DNA from: an uncultured Sulfitobacter sp.
Lineage (GTDB): Bacteria > Pseudomonadota > Alphaproteobacteria > Rhodobacterales > Rhodobacteraceae
Reading direction: 5' to 3'
Assembly: GCA_947492925.1 (NCBI GenBank)
Contig: CANLOQ010000003.1
Span: forward strand, 186,001 to 250,000
DNA length: 64,000 bases
Both the position numbers and the translations under genes were made by a program. Shown in pieces: positions 23,798-31,868 of the stretch (position 1 is the stretch's first letter; the number at the start of each line of letters is the position of its first letter). The notes under the pieces were generated by a model. That model was given only the letters and a program-made list of their open reading frames with translations. It did not search any database and was not told where the DNA came from.

Positions 23798-25552
23798 ATG
23801 ACACGCCAAATGACCGGAGCCAAAATGATCGTCCAAGCCTTGATTGATCAAGGTGTCGACACCGTATTCGGATATCCCGGCGGCGCTGTCCTACCCATCT
23901 ATGACGAGGTCTTTCAGCAAAACTCGATCAAGCACATCCTCGTGCGTCACGAACAGGGTGCCGTGCACGCCGCCGAAGGCTACGCGCGCTCCACCGGTAA
24001 ACCCGGCGTGGTGCTTGTGACCTCCGGCCCCGGTGCCACGAACGCCGTGACGGGCCTGACGGATGCGCTGATGGACTCCATCCCGATCATCGTTCTGACG
24101 GGTCAGGTTCCCACCTTCATGATCGGCTCTGATGCCTTTCAGGAGGCCGATACCGTCGGCATCACGCGCCCCTGCACCAAACACAACTGGCTTGTGAAAG
24201 AGACCGACAAGCTGTCAGGCGTCATTCACGAGGCCTTCCATGTCGCCACCTCCGGCCGTCCCGGCCCCGTTCTGGTGGACATCCCAAAGGACGTGCAGTT
24301 CGCCACCGGCACATATACGCCCAAGGCACCCTCGACCTCGCACTACCAGCCGCAGGTCAAGGGCGATCTGGACGCGATCACCGAACTGGTCGAGGCCATT
24401 GAAAAAGCCAAACGCCCCATCTTCTACACCGGCGGCGGCGTCATCAACTCCGGCCCCGGGGCCAGCCAACTTTTGCGCGAATTGGTGGAAAGCACGGGTT
24501 TTCCCATCACCTCTACCCTCATGGGTCTGGGCTGCTATCCAGCGTCCGGCGACAAGTGGTTGGGGATGCTGGGCATGCACGGCCTTTATGAGGCGAACAT
24601 GGCGATGCACGGCTGTGATCTGATGATCAACATCGGCGCGCGCTTTGACGACCGCATCACCGGTGTTGTGGATATGTTCAGCCCCAAGTCCAAAAAGGCA
24701 CATATCGACATTGACCCGTCCTCCATCAACAAGGTCATCCGCGTGGACATTCCGATCATGGGTGACGTGGGCCACGTGCTCGAAGACCTGCTGAAAATCT
24801 GGAAGTCGCGCGGGCGCAAGACCAACTCCGAAGCGGTCGCCAAATGGTGGAAGCAGATCGAGGAATGGCGCGCGGTTGATTGCCTGAAGTTCACGCAGAA
24901 GGGCAATACGATCAAACCGCAGTACGCGCTGGAACGCCTTGAGGCGCTGACCAAGGACCACGATCGCTATATCTGTACAGAAGTGGGCCAGCACCAGATG
25001 TGGGCCGCGCAATATCTGGGGTTTGAGGATCCGAACCGCTGGATGACTTCGGGTGGACTGGGCACGATGGGTTACGGCTTTCCTGCCTCCATCGGTGTGC
25101 AGATGGCCCACCCGGACGCCACCGTGATCAACGTCGCGGGCGAGGCGTCGTGGCTGATGAACATGCAGGAAATGGGCACCGCCGTTCAGTACCGCCTGCC
25201 CGTGAAACAGTTCATCCTCAACAACGAACGCCTTGGCATGGTGCGCCAGTGGCAGGAATTGCTGCACGGTGAGCGGTATTCGCAAAGCTGGTCAGAAGCC
25301 CTGCCCGACTTCGTGAAATTGGCCGAGGCGTTTGGCGCCAAAGGGATCCTGTGTGACAACCCCGACGATCTGGACGATGCGATCATGGAAATGCTGAACC
25401 ACGACGGGCCGGTGATCTTTGATTGTGTCGTGGAAAAGCACGAGAACTGCTATCCGATGATCCCGTCAGGCAAGGCGCACAACGAGATGATCATGGGCGA
25501 GAATGTGGATACGCAAACGGCCATCGACAAAGATGGCGCGGTATTGGTGTAA
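23798..25552 (+). CDS. ilvB: Acetolactate synthase large (catalytic) subunit
   Basis: 584 aa. It condenses pyruvate with pyruvate or 2-ketobutyrate, the first common step of Val/Leu/Ile synthesis, using ThDP, Mg and FAD. The ThDP-activating Glu is in RHEQGAVHAAEGYAR. The cofactor-binding motif near 448 reads AGEASWLMNMQEM, so the usual Asp of G-D-G/A is Glu449, while the downstream N-N (ILNNERLGMVRQWQ) is intact. Normal length, followed by ilvN. Expression is probably attenuated through the leader at 23658. Confidence 0.96.
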   Translation: MTRQMTGAKMIVQALIDQGVDTVFGYPGGAVLPIYDEVFQQNSIKHILVRHEQGAVHAAEGYARSTGKPGVVLVTSGPGATNAVTGLTDALMDSIPIIVLTGQVPTFMIGSDAFQEADTVGITRPCTKHNWLVKETDKLSGVIHEAFHVATSGRPGPVLVDIPKDVQFATGTYTPKAPSTSHYQPQVKGDLDAITELVEAIEKAKRPIFYTGGGVINSGPGASQLLRELVESTGFPITSTLMGLGCYPASGDKWLGMLGMHGLYEANMAMHGCDLMINIGARFDDRITGVVDMFSPKSKKAHIDIDPSSINKVIRVDIPIMGDVGHVLEDLLKIWKSRGRKTNSEAVAKWWKQIEEWRAVDCLKFTQKGNTIKPQYALERLEALTKDHDRYICTEVGQHQMWAAQYLGFEDPNRWMTSGGLGTMGYGFPASIGVQMAHPDATVINVAGEASWLMNMQEMGTAVQYRLPVKQFILNNERLGMVRQWQELLHGERYSQSWSEALPDFVKLAEAFGAKGILCDNPDDLDDAIMEMLNHDGPVIFDCVVEKHENCYPMIPSGKAHNEMIMGENVDTQTAIDKDGAVLV

Positions 25553-25624
25553 CCGGATTTCTCGCAGGAAATTCGCCAAGGCTTGTGCCAAAGCCTTGGC
25601 CCCTCTCTTCAAAGGACAAGAACC

Positions 25625-26185
25625 ATGTCAGCTCTAAAAATCAAAAAAGGCGCAAACAGCCATTCCGCGTATAACCTGCGCCCCAACTTCTCTGACGTGG
25701 TGGAGCGTCACACACTGGCCGTACTGGTCGAGAATGAACCGGGCGTGCTGGCCCGTGTGATCGGGCTTTTCTCGGGGCGCGGATACAACATCGACAGCCT
25801 GACCGTGGCCGAAGTGGACCACACCGGCCATCTCAGCCGCATCACCATCGTCACGTCGGGAACCCCGCAGGTCATCGAGCAGATCAAGGCGCAGCTGGGC
25901 CGGATCGTGTCGGTGCACGATGTTCACGACCTCACAGTGGAAGGCGCCAGCGTGGAGCGCGAGCTGGCGATGTTCAAGGTCGCTGGAAAAGGCGATCACC
26001 GGGTGGAGGCGCTGCGTCTCGCGGATATTTTCCGTGCCAATGTTGTGGACAGCACTCTGGAGAGCTTTGTCTTTGAAATCACCGGCGCGCCTGAAAAGAT
26101 TGACGCTTTTGCCGATCTGATGCGCCCGCTTGGCCTGACCGAAGTGGCGCGCACAGGTGTCGCCGCGTTGTCACGCGGCGACTGA
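25625..26185 (+). CDS. ilvN: Acetolactate synthase small (regulatory) subunit
   Basis: 186 aa. An N-terminal ACT domain (HTLAVLVENEPGVLARVIGL, then GRGYNIDSLTVAEVD) binds valine for feedback inhibition. The C-terminal half (about 110-180) is the typical ALS-SSU domain. It stimulates IlvB. ATG at 25625 follows AAAGGAC; the upstream frame is not protein-like. It forms an operon with ilvB (72-bp gap). Confidence 0.95.
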   Translation: MSALKIKKGANSHSAYNLRPNFSDVVERHTLAVLVENEPGVLARVIGLFSGRGYNIDSLTVAEVDHTGHLSRITIVTSGTPQVIEQIKAQLGRIVSVHDVHDLTVEGASVERELAMFKVAGKGDHRVEALRLADIFRANVVDSTLESFVFEITGAPEKIDAFADLMRPLGLTEVARTGVAALSRGD

Positions 26186-26217
26186 ACGCTACAGTACCGC
26201 AGCGCGGGGTAACCGGT

Positions 26218-26577
26218 TTAACCCCTTCCCATGCGCTGCTGTGACACCTCGTTTGCTGCGCGGGGATGCAATTGCACAACCTTGTGGTCCCCATGTCCCC
26301 GGGCCACATGACCGTCGCGCATACCTCTCGCGGAACTGGCGCGCAGGTGGTCCTGCAATCCGTGGCACACTTTCTGCTCAACCAGTTGCGCATTGGTCGC
26401 CCTGCGCATCTTACGATCCAGCTTCATATCAAAGCGCACCATGTCACCGGCATTGAGCAAATCCGAACAGGTTTCGCCCTCTGCCGAGGCGTCGTAATAC
26501 GCAAGATCCCCGTGATCCTCACACCAGAAAACCGCTTTTTGATCGTCAAGATCGCTCCAAAGTACCACACCCATCAT
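26218..26577 (-). CDS. Conserved hypothetical protein (119 aa)
   Basis: The start at 26577 (or the next codon) follows AAAGGGAC. The core VLWSDLDDQKAVFWCEDH, then GDLAYYD and GDMVRFDMKLDRKMRRA, resembles a small single-domain beta-barrel and appears conserved in Rhodobacterales as I recall it. It has a CxDH pair that could bind metal. Function unknown. The C-terminal 35 residues are basic and His-rich. It is convergent with ilvN. Confidence 0.65.
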   Translation of the reverse strand: MMGVVLWSDLDDQKAVFWCEDHGDLAYYDASAEGETCSDLLNAGDMVRFDMKLDRKMRRATNAQLVEQKVCHGLQDHLRASSARGMRDGHVARGHGDHKVVQLHPRAANEVSQQRMGRG

Positions 26578-26727
26578 TGTCTTCGTTGTCCCTTTCGTTC
26601 TGCCGTTCCAGACGTTGGCCACACGTTCATCTTTGTTAACTAATATAGGATGCACGCCGCTCCGCGCACCGGCGCATTTGTGTCTTTGCTTCGGTTTGGC
26701 CGACACGACTTAGCGTCAACTATGTTG

Positions 26728-26756
26728 CTTAATGGCGTCAAAAATGGTGTATTAAG
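26728..26756. promoter_or_regulatory. Inverted repeat upstream of the XRE regulator
   Basis: CTTAAT (26728-26733) and ATTAAG (26751-26756) are spaced 17 bp. CGTCAA also occurs twice (about 26714 and 26736). It is a candidate autoregulatory site, about 52 bp before the start codon. Confidence 0.35.
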
Positions 26757-26807
26757 TCCAACAGTCGCGGCGCTTTGCCGCTTCACCCTGTTTGATGAGC
26801 TTGTTCG

Positions 26808-27605
26808 ATGCCACCAGCAAATCAATCGCCTGCCCAATTGCGCAGCATGTTTGGTGCCAACCTGCGCCAGTTGTCAGACGCCTATCCGTCAATATCGGAC
26901 CTGTCGCGCCAGCTTGGGATCAACCGCACTCAATACAATCGTTACCTCAGCGGTGAAAGCTTCCCCCGACCCGATGTGCTGGCCCGCATCTGCGCCTTTT
27001 TCAAGGTGGACGCCCGCGTCTTGCTGGAACCGGTAGATGACATCGCAACGGCCCAAAGCCCGCTTGGCAGCCCTTATTTGAGGGAGTTTGTCTATGCCGG
27101 GGCCACGGGGATTCAGCCTGACATTCTGCCAGACGGGTTTTATCGCTTCTCGCGGCGCAGCTTTACGCAGGATGACATCTTCATCCTCGGGCTTGTCTTT
27201 GTCTTCCGACAGGATGACAGCACCTATCTGCGCGGGTATGAATCCGTGCGTGCGATGGAGCTTCAGGGCCTGCCCACCCATGCGCGCGCGCGCGAATTTC
27301 GCGGTATCGTCATGAAACAGGAGGACGGATTTATCCTCCTGATCTCACGGCGCAATGCGATGACATCGTCATTCAGCTACCTCAATCGGGTGGCGTCTTT
27401 TGAGAACAACTTCTGGGTGGGCTACAGCACGCGCACGGTGCCCGATACCGCACCTGGCCTGCGCGCCACCCGTACGGTTTTCGAATTCCTGGGAAACCGG
27501 GTGCACGACGCCCTGCCCGTGGCCCGCGCCGCCGGCTTTCAGAAAAAGGCCGATCTTCTGCCGTTCCACAGCCGACTGCTACAGCCCGAAGTTCCCTTTT
27601 CCTGA
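26808..27605 (+). CDS. XRE-family transcriptional regulator
   Basis: 265 aa. The N-terminal helix-turn-helix covers about residues 14-65 (LSRQLGINRTQYNRYLSGES then FPRPDVLARICAFF). The remaining 190 residues form a separate ligand-sensing or unknown domain with FYRFSRRSFTQDDIFILGL and several aromatic-rich strands. It lies directly upstream of the Rieske oxygenase on the same strand and is its probable regulator, although it may also control itself. Confidence 0.82.
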   Translation: MPPANQSPAQLRSMFGANLRQLSDAYPSISDLSRQLGINRTQYNRYLSGESFPRPDVLARICAFFKVDARVLLEPVDDIATAQSPLGSPYLREFVYAGATGIQPDILPDGFYRFSRRSFTQDDIFILGLVFVFRQDDSTYLRGYESVRAMELQGLPTHARAREFRGIVMKQEDGFILLISRRNAMTSSFSYLNRVASFENNFWVGYSTRTVPDTAPGLRATRTVFEFLGNRVHDALPVARAAGFQKKADLLPFHSRLLQPEVPFS

Positions 27606-27699
27606 TGACAGCATGTCGCCAGTGACCAAAACGGGTCGCTGAAGGAAACAAGTCTGCGTGCCGTCCGGCTATACTTCCTCCATCAGGGGAGGATGCAGC

Positions 27700-28860
27700 A
27701 TGTCAAAAACCATCACAGATCTCAGCACCGTGCGCCGTCCGATTGAACAGGCCAACGGTCTGCCCAATGCGCATTACATCGACGCAGGCGTCTTTGAGGA
27801 AGAACGACAGTCCGTTCTGTTTGACAATTGGGCCGGTCTTGCCGTTGCGGCAGACGTGCCGGAACCGGGCGACGCGCGGCCCGTTACCTTTCTTGAAATG
27901 CCTCTTTTGCTGGTACGTGACACCCGGGGTCAGGTCCGCGTGTTCCAGAATATCTGCCGTCACCGCGGCATGATCCTTGTCGATGCGCCCCGCAAGATCG
28001 AAGGGGCGATCCGCTGCCCCTATCACAGCTGGTGTTATGGCACCGATGGCCGATTGGTCAGCACGCCCCATGTGGGTGGCCCGGGGCAAAACACCCACGA
28101 AGGCATCGACCGCACGCTTCTGGGCCTGATCGAAGTCCGCAGTCACATCTGGATGGACGTCGTTTATATAAACGTGTCGGGCACAGCACCCGCATTCGAG
28201 GATGCCAATGCTGACCTGATGGCGCGCTGGTCGGAATTTGATAAACCGCTTTATCACGGCGGCGCGGACAGCAGGTTCACCCTTGAGGTCAATTGCAATT
28301 GGAAACTTGCAGTCGAAAACTACTGCGAAAGCTATCACCTGCCCTGGGTGCATCCCGGCCTCAACAGCTACTCCCGCCTTGAAGACCATTACCACATCGA
28401 GGCACCCGCGAAATTCTCCGGTCAGGGCACCGAAGTCTACCGCCAGATCAAAGATGAGAACGGCTTGGTCTTTCCCGATTTCGACGGGTTGAGCGAGAAA
28501 TGGAACACCGCCGCGGAATATATCACCGTTTACCCCAATGTCCTGCTGGGCGTTCACCGGGATCATACCTTTGCCATCGTGCTGGTCCCCGAAGGCCCGG
28601 CGCGCACGGTCGAGCATATTCACCTTTATTACGCCTCACCCGAAACCTCCCATGACCTGCGTGCGCGCAACACCGCGCAATGGAAAGAAGTCTTTGCCGA
28701 GGACGTTTTTGTGGTCGAAGGCATGCAGCGCGGACGACATGCCACCGGATTTGACGGTGGGCGCTTCTCTCCGGCGATGGACGGGCCGACGCATCTGTTC
28801 CACGACTGGATCGCAACGCAGGTCGAACGCCACCGCAGCCCTGCCCATGCGGCGGAATGA
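27700..28860 (+). CDS. Rieske non-haem iron oxygenase, alpha subunit
   Basis: 386 aa. The Rieske cluster ligands are C86, H88, C106 and H109 (CRHRG and CPYHSWCYG). The catalytic iron ligands are H213 and H218 in VENYCESYHLPWVHP. Glu210 stands where most ring-hydroxylating enzymes have the bridging Asp; Glu here is characteristic of quaternary-amine oxygenases such as carnitine or glycine-betaine monooxygenases. A trimethylamine-type or betaine substrate is therefore possible but unproven. No reductase gene is adjacent. ATG at 27700; the next small gene overlaps the end by 4 bp. Confidence 0.9.
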   Translation: MSKTITDLSTVRRPIEQANGLPNAHYIDAGVFEEERQSVLFDNWAGLAVAADVPEPGDARPVTFLEMPLLLVRDTRGQVRVFQNICRHRGMILVDAPRKIEGAIRCPYHSWCYGTDGRLVSTPHVGGPGQNTHEGIDRTLLGLIEVRSHIWMDVVYINVSGTAPAFEDANADLMARWSEFDKPLYHGGADSRFTLEVNCNWKLAVENYCESYHLPWVHPGLNSYSRLEDHYHIEAPAKFSGQGTEVYRQIKDENGLVFPDFDGLSEKWNTAAEYITVYPNVLLGVHRDHTFAIVLVPEGPARTVEHIHLYYASPETSHDLRARNTAQWKEVFAEDVFVVEGMQRGRHATGFDGGRFSPAMDGPTHLFHDWIATQVERHRSPAHAAE

Positions 28861-29093
28861 CAGAGTTGGACGCGGACCTGCTTGCGGCCCACGCCGCAAA
28901 TGACCGCACGGCGCTGATCAGGCTATACACGCAAGCCGCGGATGAAGCTGCGGATGAGGCGGCCGCCGGTTTTTACCTCACCCACGCCTATGTCTTCGCG
29001 CTTGAGGCCGGTGCCCCGCAGGCCACCGCATTGCACCAGCGACTGGTCGCAGCGGGCCGGGAAGAAGCTACCCCGCCCGTGCTGCCGCTATAA
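28857..29093 (+). CDS. 78-aa protein coupled to the Rieske oxygenase
   Basis: ATGA overlap with the oxygenase gene implies translational coupling. It is highly helical and acidic with many Ala (ALIRLYTQAADEAADEAAA), and contains no metal-binding motif. It could be a small accessory or chaperone subunit. Its 3' end overlaps the convergent amidase stop by 6 bp. Confidence 0.65.
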   Translation: MTELDADLLAAHAANDRTALIRLYTQAADEAADEAAAGFYLTHAYVFALEAGAPQATALHQRLVAAGREEATPPVLPL

Positions 29094-30497
29094 CGCGGGC
29101 GGACGCTTGTTCGGCCAGTCCGTGACCTTGTGCCAGTCCTGCGCCAGTTGCAGCAGCCTGCCGCCGCTGGCCCGCGGTCCGATCAGTTGCAGACCCGCTG
29201 GCAGGCCGTTTTCACCAAAGCCGATGGGGATATTCACCACCGGCAGGCCAATCAGGCTGGCGGGAACGACAACCTGCATCCAGCGGTGGTATGTGTCCAT
29301 GCCGACGCCTGCGATCTCTTTGGGATAGTCCAGATCAACGTCAAAGGGCCAGCATTGCGCCGACGGCAGCACCAATACATCCACCTGTTCCAGTAGTTCC
29401 GCTGCGCGCCGGAACCAGTTGGACCGCGTCATGCTGGCATGGATCAACTGCATCGACGTCATGTTCATGCCGCGCTCTATTTCCCACTGTGCCGTGGGTT
29501 TCAGCTGTGCCCGCGTATCGGGGTCGGCATACAGTTCGTGTGATCCTCCGGCGACAGCAAAGGACCGCAGGGTGATCCAGCTTTCCCACATCTGGTCCGC
29601 GTCAAAGGGTGCAGGAATAGGTGTCACAATGTGGCCGATGTCTTCCATCAGGCGCAGCGCGGCTTCGGATATGTCAGATATGCCCACTTCGTAAGGAAAC
29701 GCCCCGCCCCAGTCGCCCAGCCACCCAATGCGCTGGCGCGGTGCCGGAGTGGCCAGCATCGGAACCGCAACGCCCGGAAAACTGCTGAGCGGTTGGCGGG
29801 TATCCGGCCCGGTCAGTGTATCTGTCAGCGCGGCAAGGTCGGACGGGCTGCGCGCCATCGGTCCGGACGTGGACAGATGATGCAGGAACACGTCACCCGA
29901 AGGCTCTGCGGGGACGGTCCCCCATGTGGGGCGCATGCCGTAGACATTGTTCCAGCCCGCAGGATTGCGCAGACTGCCCATCATGTCCGACCCGTCTGCA
30001 ACCGACAGCATCCGCGCCGCAAGCGCCGCCGCCGCCCCGCCAGATGATCCGCCGGATGATTTCTGCAGATCGTAGGGATTGCGCGTGGGGCCAAAGACGG
30101 GATTGAACGTGTGACTGCCCAGACCGAATTCGGGTGTGTTGGTTTTGCCAATAATCAACGCACCGGCCTCGCGCAGGCGCGTGACCAGAAGATCATCTTG
30201 CTTGGCCACATTGTCGGCAAACAGCGGTGAGCCCATTGTCGTGGGCATCCCCGCCACATTCGCCAGATCCTTGACGGCGATGGGAATACCGTGCAGCCAG
30301 CCCTTGCGCGGCGCAGCATCCGCCGCGCGTGCCTCGGCCATCAGCGTGTCGCGGTCCGCCAGATGTACAATGGCATTGACCGCAGGATTGACTGCATCAA
30401 TCCGCTCCAGCGTCGCCTGCATCAACTCGGCCGCGCTCAACTTGCCCCGGTCAATGTCAGCCGACAGTGCCAGCGCCTCTTTTTCGAAAATATCCAT
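29088..30497 (-). CDS. Amidase-signature family hydrolase
   Basis: 469 aa. It contains the Ser-cisSer-Lys catalytic system: Lys in GIPIAVKDLANV and the Gly/Ser-rich signature KSSGGSSGGAAAALAAR, with the nucleophile in DGSDMMGSLRNPA. Members cleave amide bonds in many small molecules. It is of normal length. It is convergent with the Rieske pair, so substrate co-metabolism cannot be inferred from position alone. Confidence 0.92.
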   Translation of the reverse strand: MDIFEKEALALSADIDRGKLSAAELMQATLERIDAVNPAVNAIVHLADRDTLMAEARAADAAPRKGWLHGIPIAVKDLANVAGMPTTMGSPLFADNVAKQDDLLVTRLREAGALIIGKTNTPEFGLGSHTFNPVFGPTRNPYDLQKSSGGSSGGAAAALAARMLSVADGSDMMGSLRNPAGWNNVYGMRPTWGTVPAEPSGDVFLHHLSTSGPMARSPSDLAALTDTLTGPDTRQPLSSFPGVAVPMLATPAPRQRIGWLGDWGGAFPYEVGISDISEAALRLMEDIGHIVTPIPAPFDADQMWESWITLRSFAVAGGSHELYADPDTRAQLKPTAQWEIERGMNMTSMQLIHASMTRSNWFRRAAELLEQVDVLVLPSAQCWPFDVDLDYPKEIAGVGMDTYHRWMQVVVPASLIGLPVVNIPIGFGENGLPAGLQLIGPRASGGRLLQLAQDWHKVTDWPNKRPPAL

Positions 30498-30589
30498 TAG
30501 TGGACTAAATCAACCAATTGGGCAGATTTCAAGCAGACCTTTTAGACAAACGTAATGAGCTTAACCGGGCCGTCACAGCGCCGCCCGGC

Positions 30590-31714
30590 TCAACTGCCCT
30601 GTGCTTCAGCCCGGCTCTTACCGCTGACTGCCAGCGCAAGTGTAGCGCCCATCAGCCCGTCAAGATCGCCGTCCAGCACACCTTTGGTGTCGGACGTCTC
30701 GTAGTTGGTGCGCAGATCTTTGACCATCTGGTAGGGTTGCAGCACGTAGGACCGGATCTGGTTGCCCCACCCGGCATCCCCTGCACTTTCGTGCGCTTCG
30801 TTGACCAGCGCTGATCGTTTGTCCAATTCCATCTGGTACAGCCGCGACTTCAGCGCCTTCATCGCGATATCCCGGTTCTGGTGCTGGGACTTTTCCGAAG
30901 AGGTCACCACAATGCCCGTCGGATGGTGCGTGATCCGCACGGCGGAATCGGTCGTGTTGACGTGCTGACCACCGGCACCCGAAGACCGGTAGGTATCAAT
31001 ACGAATATCCGCCGGGTTCACCTCAATCTCGATATTGTCGTCGACAACCGGATACACCTTCACAGATGTAAATGACGTGTGCCGTTTGGCGGCGGAATCG
31101 AAAGGGGAAATGCGTACCAGCCGGTGAACGCCGCTTTCCGATTTCAGCCAGCCATAGGCGTTATGACCCGCGATCTTGTACGTCGCTGACTTGATGCCCG
31201 CCTCTTCCCCGGCGCTTTCGGCCTGCAGCTCAACCTTGTAGCCCTTCTTTTCGGCCCAGCGGATATACATGCGCGCCAGCATAGACGCCCAGTCGCAGCT
31301 TTCCGTGCCACCTGCGCCGGAATTTATCTCAAGGAACGTATCGTTACCGTCCGCCTCGCCGTCCAGCAGTGCTTCCAGTTCCTTCTGCGCTGCCTTTTCG
31401 GCCAAGGCCTTCAGCGCCTCTTCGGCGTCGCTGACGACCTCTTCGTCCTCTTCCATCTCGCCCAGCTCGATCAGCTCGACGTTGTCGGCCAGTTCCTGTT
31501 TGATCCCCTCGTAGGTGGCGATAGCATCCACCAGCGCCTGCCGGTCGCGCATCAGTTTTTGCGCTGCATCCGCGTCGTCCCACAGGTTCGGGTCTTCCAC
31601 CCGCGCGTTGAATTCCTCAAGCCGGTGTGCAGCGGTCTCAACGTCCAGACGTTGCCCCAGCAATTCCAGTGACTTGGATATCTGTTCTGCGAAATTCTGT
31701 GCCTCTGCGCGCAT
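30590..31714 (-). CDS. prfB: Peptide chain release factor 2
   Basis: 374 aa. The GGQ peptidyl-tRNA hydrolysis motif is in [11 protein letters not shown] and the stop-codon reading tripeptide SPF is in [11 protein letters not shown]. It recognises UAA and UGA. The frame is continuous from the start, so the programmed +1 frameshift seen in E. coli prfB is absent. It probably belongs to a cluster with mrcA and amiC on the minus strand. Confidence 0.95.
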   Translation of the reverse strand: MRAEAQNFAEQISKSLELLGQRLDVETAAHRLEEFNARVEDPNLWDDADAAQKLMRDRQALVDAIATYEGIKQELADNVELIELGEMEEDEEVVSDAEEALKALAEKAAQKELEALLDGEADGNDTFLEINSGAGGTESCDWASMLARMYIRWAEKKGYKVELQAESAGEEAGIKSATYKIAGHNAYGWLKSESGVHRLVRISPFDSAAKRHTSFTSVKVYPVVDDNIEIEVNPADIRIDTYRSSGAGGQHVNTTDSAVRITHHPTGIVVTSSEKSQHQNRDIAMKALKSRLYQMELDKRSALVNEAHESAGDAGWGNQIRSYVLQPYQMVKDLRTNYETSDTKGVLDGDLDGLMGATLALAVSGKSRAEAQGS

Positions 31715-31835
31715 CGGGTCCGGCCTTTGTTCTATGCCTGACCGACATAGACCAGCCGTGCTGCTGCTACAAGAGAGGGCGGCGCACCGTCAGGCCTAAG
31801 GCGGCAGAATGCCCGCCTCACCTAAAATCACTGCG

Positions 31836-31862
31836 CCGGGATGGCGCTGTGCGCCACCCCGG
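31836..31862 (-). terminator. Stem-loop after mrcA
   Basis: 11-bp stem (31836-31846 with 31852-31862), 5-nt loop and one wobble on the minus-strand RNA, 7 nt after the mrcA stop. T-tract is weak, so termination may be partial with read-through to prfB. Confidence 0.55.
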
Positions 31863-31868
31863 GAGACG

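Noticed and set aside
23836-23855. FNR-like TTGATTGATCAA inside ilvB
   Set aside because: The half-sites are separated by 2 bp instead of 4 and it lies within coding sequence.
30590-31714. Programmed frameshift in prfB
   Set aside because: The frame is continuous from ATG to stop; no in-frame TGA near codon 26.
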